A stretch of 12,399 nt of DNA from Dehalococcoides mccartyi (GTDB taxonomy: Bacteria > Chloroflexota > Dehalococcoidia > UBA2979), in contig CAMDAY010000041.1 of the NCBI GenBank assembly GCA_945888895.1, forward strand, positions 1 to 12,399. The letters run 5' to 3'. Within the stretch, counting starts at the first letter, position 1; each line of letters opens with the position of its first letter. The notes beneath the pieces were generated by a model, which saw only the letters and a program-made list of their open reading frames with translations, was not told the DNA's origin and did not search any database. Shown piece by piece: positions 6,410 through 12,363 of this stretch. The translations under genes were made by a program, and so were the position numbers.

Positions 6410-8941
6410 CTAGGCCGTCTGGAGCGCGAGCAGGCGGATCGGCTGCGGCGTCCCGGCACCCTCGAGCGGGAAGAGCGCGTTGATCGCGCCGCCGTCGTAG
6501 TAGTGCGGGACGTACACGGTGCCCTGCGGCACGCCATCCTCGAGGCGTAGCGCGATGCGCACCTCCTGCGTGCCGTCGGTGAGGACGATCGTCTCACCCC
6601 CACGGACGCCGAGGGCCTCGGCGTCGCGCGGGTTGACCCACGCGGCCTCCTCGCGGTGGAGCTGGTCGGCCTCCTCCGAGTGGATGGAGGCGGCGTCCCA
6701 GCTGGTGAACAGCGAGCGGTTCGTCGTGAGCAGGATGCCCTCGACGCTCGCCGGTGTTGCGACCGGCTGCGTCCTGGCGGTGTACGTCGCGTTCGCCGGC
6801 AGCGCGCGGGTTGCGCCGGGGGCGGCGTCGATCGCTGCGTACGAGGGGAAGGCGGCGATGTGCTCGTGCATGTCGCGCCCGATGTCGGCGACGCTGTTGA
6901 ACTTCTGCGGGCCGCCGAGGCCGTGCGCGAGGGCGGCGAGGATCGCGACGCCGGTCCGCTCCTGGCCACGCGGCGTGGCTGCGGGGCGGTGGCGCATGAC
7001 GTGGCGGTCGGCGTTGGTGATCGTGCCGTCTTCTGCGTGGAACGGCGTCTCAGCGAGCACCGCCGTGGCGTACTCCGCGGTCGTCGAGCGGACGTCGTCG
7101 ATCACGACGAGCGCGTCGAGGTTGGCGAGGGCCGCGCGGATCGCCTCGGTGCCGGGGGCGCTCAGGAGCGGGTTGTCCGCGTGGACGATGAGGCCCTTGA
7201 TCTCGCCGGCCTGCGCGGCGGCGATGATCTCCGGGAAGGACTTCCCGTTCGCACCAGGCGTGATGCCGAGGTCGGCGATGCCGTTCACGTTGGCGTCCGT
7301 GGGCAGCACGATGAGGCCGCCGGCAGCGTCCGCGCCGCGGATCGCGATGGCGATGTTCGCGGCGGCCTTGGCCGTCTCGCCCTGCAGCGCCGCATCGATC
7401 GCGTTCGGCGCGAACACGAGGGTTGAGGTCGCGGGCGACTCCTTGCCCTTCGCGACGACGGCGAGCGCCTTCGCCCACTGACCGGCGTCGATGCCGCTGG
7501 GGGCCGCGGCGCCCTCGGCGAGCGCGTTGGCGACGGCGGCCTCTTGCCCGGGGCGCACCCGGATGGTGGCGGTGGCGAACGACTCGAGCTCACCCCAGTG
7601 GGCGGAGATCACGACGAGCTGCGCGCGCCGCTTCACTACGGCGTCCTTGATGCGGAGCGCCGCGATCTGGTGCGACTCCTCGAGATCCGAGGCGATAGCG
7701 ACGATCGTGTCGGCGGCCTCCAGGTCGGTCAGGCTGGACGGCAGGCGGTGCGTGCCGAATGCGCCGGTGAGGGCAGCGGAGACGGCGCGGTGGACCGGGC
7801 CGTGCGAGAAGTCGAGGTGCGGCGTCCCGATCGCGTTCGCGACCTCCACCAGCAGGTGTGCTTCCTCGTTCAGCGCGAGCGGGGAGCCGAGGACGGCGAT
7901 CGCGTTCGCGCCGTGGGCGCGCTTCACACCGTCGATGCTCTCGACGGCGCGCTGGAGCGCCTCGTCGAACGAGACGGGGAGCAGGCGGTCGCCCGTCCTG
8001 ACCAGGGAGCGCGTCAGGCGTTCGCGGTCGGAGATCGCGGTGTAGCCGAAGCGGCCACGGACGCAGATCTGGTCGCGCGACGCAGGGTTCACGCGGTCGG
8101 GCTTCACGATCACGGGGCGGTCATCAGTGGTGCCGTAAGAGATCGTGCAACCCACGGAGCAGGAGTTGCAGACCGAGTTCGTCCAGTCGGTCGCGAGACC
8201 GATCCACTTGTTGGGCTTCTCCATCAGCGTCGCCGTCGGGCAGACATCGATGCACGCACCGCAGAAGTCGCAGTCGGACTCGTGCACCTGTCCGCCGGTG
8301 CCGAAGGCGATCATCGTCGTGTGGCCCTTGCCGGCGAGCGTCACGGCGCCGGTGTGGCGCAGGCTGTCGCAGGCGCGCACGCAGCGGGTGCAGATGATGC
8401 ACATCTGCGGGTCGAACTCGAGGTACGGGTTGCCGCGGTCCGGCTCGGGGGGCGGTACCTCGTAGTACGAGCGGGTCTCGCCGACCCACGGCTCCTCGAA
8501 CTCGCCCTGGTCCGTGATCTCGCACGAGGTCTGCAGCTCGCAGCGGTAGTTCTTCGAGCAGGTGAGGCAGCGGTGCGTGACCACGTCGTCGCGGAGGCAG
8601 ATGTCGCCCGGCATGCAGTGGACGCGGCGGTGGCAGGTGAGGCAGCGGTCCGGGTGGTTCGCGAGGATCAGCGACAGCACGGAGTTGCGCGTGCTCTTCA
8701 CGTTCGCCGTGTCGGTGGTGACCTTCATGCCCTCCGCGACCTGCGCGACGCAGGCGAGCTGCATCGGCGTCGGGCGCGCGCCCTCGATCTCCACGAGGCA
8801 GGTGCGGCAACCGGCGTACGGCTCGAGGCCGTCGATGTAGCAGAGGTTGGTGATCGCGATGCCCTGCTCTTTGATCACCTCGACGAGGCGACGTCCGGGA
8901 GCGGCTTCGACGGTCTGTCCGTTCAGGGTGATCTCGACCAC
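6410..8941 (-). CDS. nuoG: NuoG / formate-dehydrogenase-like Fe-S and molybdopterin-fold large subunit
   Basis: 843 aa. The N-terminal 2Fe-2S ferredoxin has Cys34, 45, 48 and 64. An expanded second region follows: His96, Cys100/103/109/115 and then Cys125/128/134/140, two identical C-x2-C-x5-C-x5-C units. Two 4Fe-4S motifs follow at Cys181/184/187/191 and 224/227/230/234. The oxidoreductase 4Fe-4S is at Cys258/261/265 and 293 (ICVRGRFGY). Residues from about 320 are the molybdopterin-oxidoreductase fold, ending in the MopB-C-like domain (from about 750). The position of the formate dehydrogenase Cys/Sec reads Ser (FSHGP, residue 379), so formate oxidation is unlikely. A NuoG role in passing electrons through complex I fits better. 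GTG 8941 starts 12 bases after the nuoI stop, with AGG as a weak ribosome site, forming a nuoI-nuoG pair. It could also belong to a separate soluble oxidoreductase. Confidence 0.85.
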   Translation of the reverse strand: MVEITLNGQTVEAAPGRRLVEVIKEQGIAITNLCYIDGLEPYAGCRTCLVEIEGARPTPMQLACVAQVAEGMKVTTDTANVKSTRNSVLSLILANHPDRCLTCHRRVHCMPGDICLRDDVVTHRCLTCSKNYRCELQTSCEITDQGEFEEPWVGETRSYYEVPPPEPDRGNPYLEFDPQMCIICTRCVRACDSLRHTGAVTLAGKGHTTMIAFGTGGQVHESDCDFCGACIDVCPTATLMEKPNKWIGLATDWTNSVCNSCSVGCTISYGTTDDRPVIVKPDRVNPASRDQICVRGRFGYTAISDRERLTRSLVRTGDRLLPVSFDEALQRAVESIDGVKRAHGANAIAVLGSPLALNEEAHLLVEVANAIGTPHLDFSHGPVHRAVSAALTGAFGTHRLPSSLTDLEAADTIVAIASDLEESHQIAALRIKDAVVKRRAQLVVISAHWGELESFATATIRVRPGQEAAVANALAEGAAAPSGIDAGQWAKALAVVAKGKESPATSTLVFAPNAIDAALQGETAKAAANIAIAIRGADAAGGLIVLPTDANVNGIADLGITPGANGKSFPEIIAAAQAGEIKGLIVHADNPLLSAPGTEAIRAALANLDALVVIDDVRSTTAEYATAVLAETPFHAEDGTITNADRHVMRHRPAATPRGQERTGVAILAALAHGLGGPQKFNSVADIGRDMHEHIAAFPSYAAIDAAPGATRALPANATYTARTQPVATPASVEGILLTTNRSLFTSWDAASIHSEEADQLHREEAAWVNPRDAEALGVRGGETIVLTDGTQEVRIALRLEDGVPQGTVYVPHYYDGGAINALFPLEGAGTPQPIRLLALQTA
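8558..8649 (-). repeat. Internal duplication in nuoG coding two identical Cys modules
   Basis: An exact 17-base sequence (minus strand ACCGCTGCCTCACCTGC) occurs at 8633-8649 and again at 8558-8574, 75 bases apart, or 25 codons in frame. The encoded modules are HPDRCLTC...C...C (Cys100, 103, 109, 115) and THRCLTC...C...C (Cys125, 128, 134, 140). Each has spacing C-x2-C-x5-C-x5-C. This looks like a small tandem duplication that added cluster ligands. Confidence 0.85.
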
Positions 8942-8953
8942 GGGTCTACCTAT

Positions 8954-9514
8954 CTATCGTTCGTCGTGATCAAGCTTGCCCGGGAGGCGCTGCGGGCCGA
9001 ACGGGCCCGAGGCTCCGGCGACGGGCACGCGGGAGCGCGCCGTCGGCATCATGGTCGTCAGCGGGATGAGCTCCTGCATCTGGCCGTTGGGGTAGCGTCC
9101 GCCCGTGCCGACCAGGTACTGCTGCGCCTCGCCGGTGAGCGTCTGACGGTTGCGGTACATCGACTCGAACACGTACACGGCGTCGTCGTAACGGCCACCG
9201 GCCTGGATCGCCTGGTACGGGCACGCCTCCGTGCAGAGTCCGCAGTACATGCAGATGCGGAAGTCGATCTCGTAGCGGTCGATATTCAGTGTGCCGTCCT
9301 CGCGGGGCGAGGTCTGGACGAGGATGCAGCCGTCCGGGCAAGCCTGTGCGCAGGTGGAGCAGCCGGTGCAGCGCTCCTCGAACCAGAGCAGGTTCGTCCG
9401 GGCGCGCACGGGAACCTCGCGCTGCTGCTCCGGGTAGTTCACGGTGATGGCGGGTTTGAAGACATGACGCAGCGTGGTCATCATACCGCGCGCGATGCCC
9501 ATGCCGTAGGCCAC
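8954..9514 (-). CDS. nuoI: NADH-quinone oxidoreductase subunit I (8Fe ferredoxin)
   Basis: 186 aa. Two 4Fe-4S motifs, C-x2-C-x2-C-x3-C-P, lie at Cys49/52/55/59 and Cys88/91/94/98. They bind the N6a and N6b clusters that pass electrons toward the quinone site at the membrane-arm junction. The leading segment GMMTTLRHVFKPAITVNYPE (10-29) is the usual NuoI amphipathic start. After residue 110 comes a longer, Pro/Gly-rich tail than in short NuoI proteins. The start is GTG 9514, with GAGG four bases upstream; the frame has no other start before the TAG at 9577-9575. No nuoH, J or K lies next to it, unlike the canonical nuo order. NuoG follows at once, so the two are likely made together. Confidence 0.92.
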   Translation of the reverse strand: MAYGMGIARGMMTTLRHVFKPAITVNYPEQQREVPVRARTNLLWFEERCTGCSTCAQACPDGCILVQTSPREDGTLNIDRYEIDFRICMYCGLCTEACPYQAIQAGGRYDDAVYVFESMYRNRQTLTGEAQQYLVGTGGRYPNGQMQELIPLTTMMPTARSRVPVAGASGPFGPQRLPGKLDHDER

Positions 9515-9541
9515 GTCGCCTCGATTCCCGCCGTACGAGGT

Positions 9542-9556
9542 GGGGCGGATCGCCCC
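9542..9556 (-). promoter_or_regulatory. Hairpin in nuoI leader
   Basis: GGGGCG-GAT-CGCCCC is a perfect 6-bp stem with a three-base loop, 28 bases before the nuoI GTG. It would fold in the mRNA leader if transcription starts at the -10 box at 9572 or earlier. It is not followed by a T-run, so it is not a terminator. Confidence 0.4.
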
Positions 9557-9571
9557 GATCGGTCTGTCCGG

Positions 9572-9577
9572 AGTCTA
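9572..9577 (-). promoter_or_regulatory. Candidate -10 box for nuoI-nuoG
   Basis: TAGACT on the minus strand fits TANNNT and lies 57 bases before the nuoI start, leaving a leader of about 50 bases. No good -35 is visible. A second option is TAGCAT at 9643-9648, which carries a TG extension upstream. Confidence 0.35.
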
Positions 9578-9616
9578 GCCGAGGATGCCCGCACGGGGTA
9601 CTCGACCGCAGTCTCC

Positions 9617-9632
9617 TCGGACTCCAGTCCGA
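9617..9632. promoter_or_regulatory. 16-bp dyad, candidate operator upstream of nuoI
   Basis: TCGGACT-CC-AGTCCGA is a perfect 7-bp inverted repeat with a two-base centre. It sits between the two candidate -10 boxes (9643-9648 and 9572-9577). The two-base centre makes an RNA hairpin poor, so a dimeric regulator site is more likely than a terminator for the gene before it. Confidence 0.45.
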
Positions 9633-9642
9633 ACGATTGTGA

Positions 9643-9648
9643 ATGCTA
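9643..9648 (-). promoter_or_regulatory. Alternative extended -10 box for nuoI-nuoG
   Basis: TGCTAGCAT on the minus strand contains TG-n-TAGCAT, an extended -10 form. It lies just upstream of the 16-bp dyad, so a protein bound there would cover the start region. No -35 seen. Confidence 0.35.
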
Positions 9649-9656
9649 GCACAGGG

Positions 9657-10337
9657 TCAGAGAGCGGGCCGTTCGTCCCTGATCCCGAACACCCGGCGCG
9701 CCTCGGGCAGCAGATCCGGGGTGTCGAGGTCGATCCAGACGGCCGGGTCGCGCTCGAAGGGGATCTTCGTCGCCGGATGTCGGTCAACGACGGCGCGGAG
9801 CCCGAACGTGGCGTCCGTCACCCTCGACAGCTCGGTGAGCAGACGGCCGGCGAGGACGACGGGGTGCCCGCCGTGCTCCGCGCCCGCCTCATCGAGGTAG
9901 CTCGGCTGGACGACGTCGAGGTCGCGCTCCCGTCGTGCCTCGACGAGCCGGTCGATGATCGAGGGGCGCGTGGGCTGGTCGACGTTCTGGATCACGATCG
10001 CCTCTATCTGGCCGGCGTTCGCCGGCATGGCGCCTCCGGCGCCGGGTGGCGCCTCGCGGTCGGGGTGCAGCAGCGCGGCAGCGCCCGCAGCGAGCGAGGT
10101 GGCGCGACCTTGCGGCCAGCGCGCGTTGAAGACGATGTGCCGCTCTGCAGTACCGAGGACGCGACGGACGTGCTCCATCCTCGCCCCGCACACGATCACG
10201 ATGTCGTCCACCACGGACGCCATCAGCTGCGCGTATTCCCACTCGATGAGCGTCCCGTCACCCCAGGCGAGTAGCGGCTTGGGCGACCCCATCCGCCTCG
10301 AGGCTCCGGCGGCCAGCAGGATCGCGGCGACGGTCAT
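9657..10337 (-). CDS. MocA/MobA-type nucleotidyltransferase (molybdenum cofactor family)
   Basis: 226 aa. The N-terminal nucleotide-binding signature LAAGASRRMGSPKPLL is at residues 8-23. NVDQP (118-122) gives a metal-binding Asp120. The substrate motif GGHPVVL is at 156-162 and DLDTPDLL at 203-210. This set is that of the MobA-like NTP transferases, closest to the MocA branch that joins CMP or GMP to molybdopterin; other members use sugar or other substrates, so the exact reaction is not certain. A low-complexity Pro/Gly/Ala insert is at 94-110. The ATG is 15 bases after the iscU-like stop, without an obvious ribosome site, so it is read as a downstream gene of that transcript. The next gene group encodes a molybdopterin-fold subunit, which fits a cofactor role. 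It is cytoplasmic. Confidence 0.8.
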   Translation of the reverse strand: MTVAAILLAAGASRRMGSPKPLLAWGDGTLIEWEYAQLMASVVDDIVIVCGARMEHVRRVLGTAERHIVFNARWPQGRATSLAAGAAALLHPDREAPPGAGGAMPANAGQIEAIVIQNVDQPTRPSIIDRLVEARRERDLDVVQPSYLDEAGAEHGGHPVVLAGRLLTELSRVTDATFGLRAVVDRHPATKIPFERDPAVWIDLDTPDLLPEARRVFGIRDERPAL

Positions 10338-10352
10338 CGGAGAGTCACGGTG

Positions 10353-10763
10353 CTACGCACTGGTCTTCGAGGCGCGCCACGAGGCGATCGCGTTCCGCAC
10401 GGCGGCGGCGGCGAGCACGGAGCAATGCACCTTCGACTTCGGCAGTCCGCCGACGGCGTCCGCGAAGTCGTCGCGCGTCAGCGCCTCGGCCTCCTCGGGC
10501 GTGCGTCCCGTCACCATCTCCGTCGCGACGGACGAGGTGGCGATCGACGCCGGGCATCCCGACGACAGGAACGAGGCGGCGACGATGCGCTCGGCCCCCT
10601 CGACGCCCTCGAAGCGCAGGAACATCCGCATCGAGTCGCCGCACACGGGATTCGTCACGAACGCCTCGGCGTCCGCGTCCACCATCCGCCCGGCGTTCCT
10701 CGGGTGGTTGAAGTGATCGATCAGCGTCGCGCTGTACTGCTCGGAGGAGAGTGTCTCGGCCAT
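10353..10763 (-). CDS. iscU: IscU/NifU-N-type Fe-S cluster scaffold
   Basis: 136 aa, typical for IscU/SufU scaffolds, on which Fe-S clusters are built from Fe and persulfide sulfur. The three ligand Cys are in the standard motifs: NPVCGDSM (38-45, Cys41 with Asp43), SSGCPASIATSS (67-78, Cys70) and KVHCSVLA (111-118, Cys114 with His113). The start, SATLIDHFNHPRNAGRM (11-27), is also classic. No cysteine desulfurase lies in the window. The likely clients are the nuoI and nuoG products encoded just downstream, which need many clusters. The ATG is six bases after GACAAT, so this may start its own leaderless transcript besides reading through from the methyltransferase gene 28 bases upstream. It could be called SufU-like; the sequence does not settle that. 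Confidence 0.93.
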   Translation of the reverse strand: MAETLSSEQYSATLIDHFNHPRNAGRMVDADAEAFVTNPVCGDSMRMFLRFEGVEGAERIVAASFLSSGCPASIATSSVATEMVTGRTPEEAEALTRDDFADAVGGLPKSKVHCSVLAAAAVRNAIASWRASKTSA

Positions 10764-10769
10764 GCGCTC

Positions 10770-10775
10770 ATTGTC
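10770..10775 (-). promoter_or_regulatory. Candidate -10 box before iscU-like gene (leaderless)
   Basis: GACAAT on the minus strand with TGA directly before it resembles an extended -10 (TG-n). It is followed by six bases and ATG 10763. The first base deviates from consensus, so support comes from the shared spacing with 2383 and 6373. Confidence 0.45.
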
Positions 10776-10791
10776 TCACCGCTGACGAGGG

Positions 10792-12195
10792 CTATTCGGT
10801 GCGCCCGTACATCTCCGCCACGCTCCGCAGGCACGCCAGCCCGTCGAGGTCGGCGTGGCGTGCGAGGGCGAGGACGCGGATGCGGCCGAGGGCGGTGGGG
10901 TCGGTGAGCGTCTCGGCGGCGCGGCGGTCGGCGAGGAAGCGCAGAGCGTCCTCGGCGGCGCGGGACTCGGCGGCACGGAGCGCGTCCGGGAGGCCGAGGA
11001 CGGTGAGCGCCTCGGCCTGCGAGGTGGGCGGGGCGGCGTGCCAACCGTCACCCGTGGCGAGCGCGGCGGCGGCGAGCGACGTCAGGTCAACGTGGTAGGT
11101 GAGGTCGGTGCGGCCCGGCTCGGACAGCGGGTCGGGCACGGGGGAGTGCGAGCGGAAGGCCATCAGGGTGCCCTCGCGCCGCCACGAGGCGTACAGGTCG
11201 CGCGCCTCGTAGCCGTAGTCGATCGTCAGGACGTAGCCGCGCTCTACCTTCGCCGCGATGCGCCGCATCGCCTCGAACGATGCGAGCCCCACCTCGGCGC
11301 GCGCGCCGTCGCCGGGCGTGACGCCGAGGTGCGCGAAGTGCGCGGCGAGGGCCGGAGTGCTGGGGTCGCCCTCGATCAACACGAGGGTGTCGGGGTCGGG
11401 GGGGAGGGGGAACCCCCCACCCTCACCCTCCCCCACAAGGGGGGAGGGGACAGAAAGAGAGGGGGCAGAAGCAGAGAGGGCAGAAGCAGAGGGGATGGGA
11501 CCAGTGAGTGTGCCCTCTCCCCGTCCGTTCAGACCCCCTCCCCCCCCGTGGGGGAGGGCTGGGGTGGGGGGGCTACCGGCGCGCGCCACGTACCACTCGC
11601 GCAACTCCTCGCCGTGGCGGGTGACGAGGTGCACAGGTAGTGCGTCGAAGAACTCGTTGCTGATGACGACGCCGGTGATGCGTCCGGGGCGGTCGAGCCA
11701 GTGGTCGAGCAGGGCGTGCTCCGCGGTCAGGCCGGCGGCCTCGAGCGTCGCGCGCTGCGCAGCGAGGCGGTTTGGGTGGCCATCGAGGAGCACGGGGCGC
11801 ACGGCGGCGAAGCACTCCGGCGCGCGCGCGCGCAGCCAGGTGAGCATCGCGGTCGAGAAGGCGCCCGAGCCCGCGCCGACCTCGACCAGGTCGAAGCTTG
11901 CGGGGCGGTCGAGGCGCTCCCAACACTCCTCGACCTGGCGCGCCCACAGGTAGCCGAAGATCGGGTGCACCTCCGGGCTCGTCTCGTAGTCGCCTCGTGC
12001 GCCCCAGGCGAGGTCGGCGCGGCTGTAGTAGCCATGCACGGGGTGGCCGAGCGCGAGCGCCATGAAGTGCGCGAAGGTGATGCGCCGAGTCTCGGAAGTA
12101 TCGCCGGGTGCCTTGTCGATCTCGTCGAGGACGAAGCGCGCCAGCGGCGTGCTGCGCGCGGCGAGGGCGAAGTCGTCGGGTGGTGTCGTGGTCAC
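10792..12195 (-). CDS. midA: MidA/NDUFAF7-type SAM-dependent methyltransferase with in-frame repeat insert
   Basis: 467 aa from GTG 12195. Family marks in order: GYYSRADLAWGARGDYETSP (56-75), the SAM-binding LVEVGAGSGAF (103-113), NEFFDALPV (180-188), TIDYGYEA (324-331) and the tail motif DLTYHVDLTSLA (364-375). In mitochondria NDUFAF7 dimethylates an arginine of the complex I subunit NDUFS2 (NuoD equivalent) and is needed for assembly; bacterial targets are less known. Proximity to nuoI and nuoG favours a complex I role here. Residues about 208-266 are a Pro/Gly/Ser-rich insert translated from a palindromic repeat element; without it the length is near 410, normal for the family. GTG 12195 is chosen because TACGAT lies seven bases upstream and the family motifs begin soon after. 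The longer frame to 12294 adds 33 residues without character. Confidence 0.88.
   Translation of the reverse strand: MTTTPPDDFALAARSTPLARFVLDEIDKAPGDTSETRRITFAHFMALALGHPVHGYYSRADLAWGARGDYETSPEVHPIFGYLWARQVEECWERLDRPASFDLVEVGAGSGAFSTAMLTWLRARAPECFAAVRPVLLDGHPNRLAAQRATLEAAGLTAEHALLDHWLDRPGRITGVVISNEFFDALPVHLVTRHGEELREWYVARAGSPPTPALPHGGGGGLNGRGEGTLTGPIPSASALSASAPSLSVPSPLVGEGEGGGFPLPPDPDTLVLIEGDPSTPALAAHFAHLGVTPGDGARAEVGLASFEAMRRIAAKVERGYVLTIDYGYEARDLYASWRREGTLMAFRSHSPVPDPLSEPGRTDLTYHVDLTSLAAAALATGDGWHAAPPTSQAEALTVLGLPDALRAAESRAAEDALRFLADRRAAETLTDPTALGRIRVLALARHADLDGLACLRSVAEMYGRTE
11411..11573. repeat. REPIN-like element: two inverted GC palindromes inserted in midA
   Basis: The left arm (11411-11450) has a 9-bp stem CCCTCCCCC / GGGGGAGGG with a five-base loop. 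The right arm (11531-11573) is an inverted copy with the same 9-bp stem. Outer flanks AACCCCCCACCC and AGCCCCCCCACCCC (reverse read) also match. The spacer has two copies of GGGCAGAAGCAGAG at 11463-11476 and 11478-11491, period 15, hence in frame. The whole unit keeps the midA frame and is far more skewed in composition than its surroundings. This is the layout of a non-autonomous REP pair; no transposase is in the window. Confidence 0.8.
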
Positions 12196-12202
12196 GAGGC
12201 GG

Positions 12203-12208
12203 ATCGTA
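12203..12208 (-). promoter_or_regulatory. -10 box of midA (leaderless start at GTG 12195)
   Basis: TACGAT on the minus strand is followed by seven bases and GTG 12195. It is the same hexamer as at 6373-6378. It supports GTG 12195 as both transcription and translation start of the methyltransferase gene. Confidence 0.55.
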
Positions 12209-12289
12209 GCGTCACGCGACGGACAGCGCGTGCGGATCGCTTCGGCGCGAACAGCAGCCGCGAGTCCCGTGCGGTGCTGACTGGGGCGG

Positions 12290-12332
12290 CCCACCCCTAC
12301 CCCTCCCGGCGCGGGAGGGGTTCAGAAGAGAG
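12290..12332. repeat. Solitary REP-like palindrome, third copy
   Basis: CCCCTCCC (12300-12307), loop GGCGC, GGGAGGGG (12313-12320) form an 8-bp stem. The left flank CCCACCCCTA and right flank TTCAGAAGAGAG match the left arm of the element in midA (CCCACCCTCA and ACAGAAAGAGAG). It lies between genes, in the 204-base gene-free stretch 12196-12399. Confidence 0.7.
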
Positions 12333-12337
12333 AACCA

Positions 12338-12363
12338 AGTGTGAGGGCGCAGCTCCTCACACT
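12338..12363 (-). terminator. 9-bp hairpin, possible terminator of a minus-strand gene beyond the window
   Basis: AGTGTGAGG - 8-base loop - CCTCACACT is a perfect 9-bp inverted repeat. On the minus strand it is followed by TGGTTCTCTTCTG, a weak T-rich run, so it could end transcription coming from beyond base 12399. It may instead belong to the adjacent REP-like element. The rest of the stretch to 12399 shows no supported gene. Confidence 0.35.

Noticed and set aside
6367..6969. Upstream extension of the small membrane protein to 322 aa
   Set aside because: The extra part is Ser/Arg/Pro-rich, lies over the nuoG 3' end in another frame, and a -10 box sits right before ATG 6366.
7544..9649. 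701-codon open frame on the plus strand across nuoG and nuoI
   Set aside because: It is antisense to two genes with clear Fe-S motifs, and its product is Arg/Ala/Val/Asp-rich text without domain signs. Long antisense frames are expected at this GC content.
11401..11580. CRISPR array or G-quadruplex-only explanation of the GC tracts
   Set aside because: There are no regularly spaced repeats with unique spacers. The tracts are organised as two inverted palindromes, and a third copy elsewhere fits a REP-like family better.
12196..12294. 33-residue N-terminal extension of MidA
   Set aside because: No family motif, and the predicted promoter TACGAT (12203-12208) would lie inside the coding part. 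GTG 12195 is the better start.
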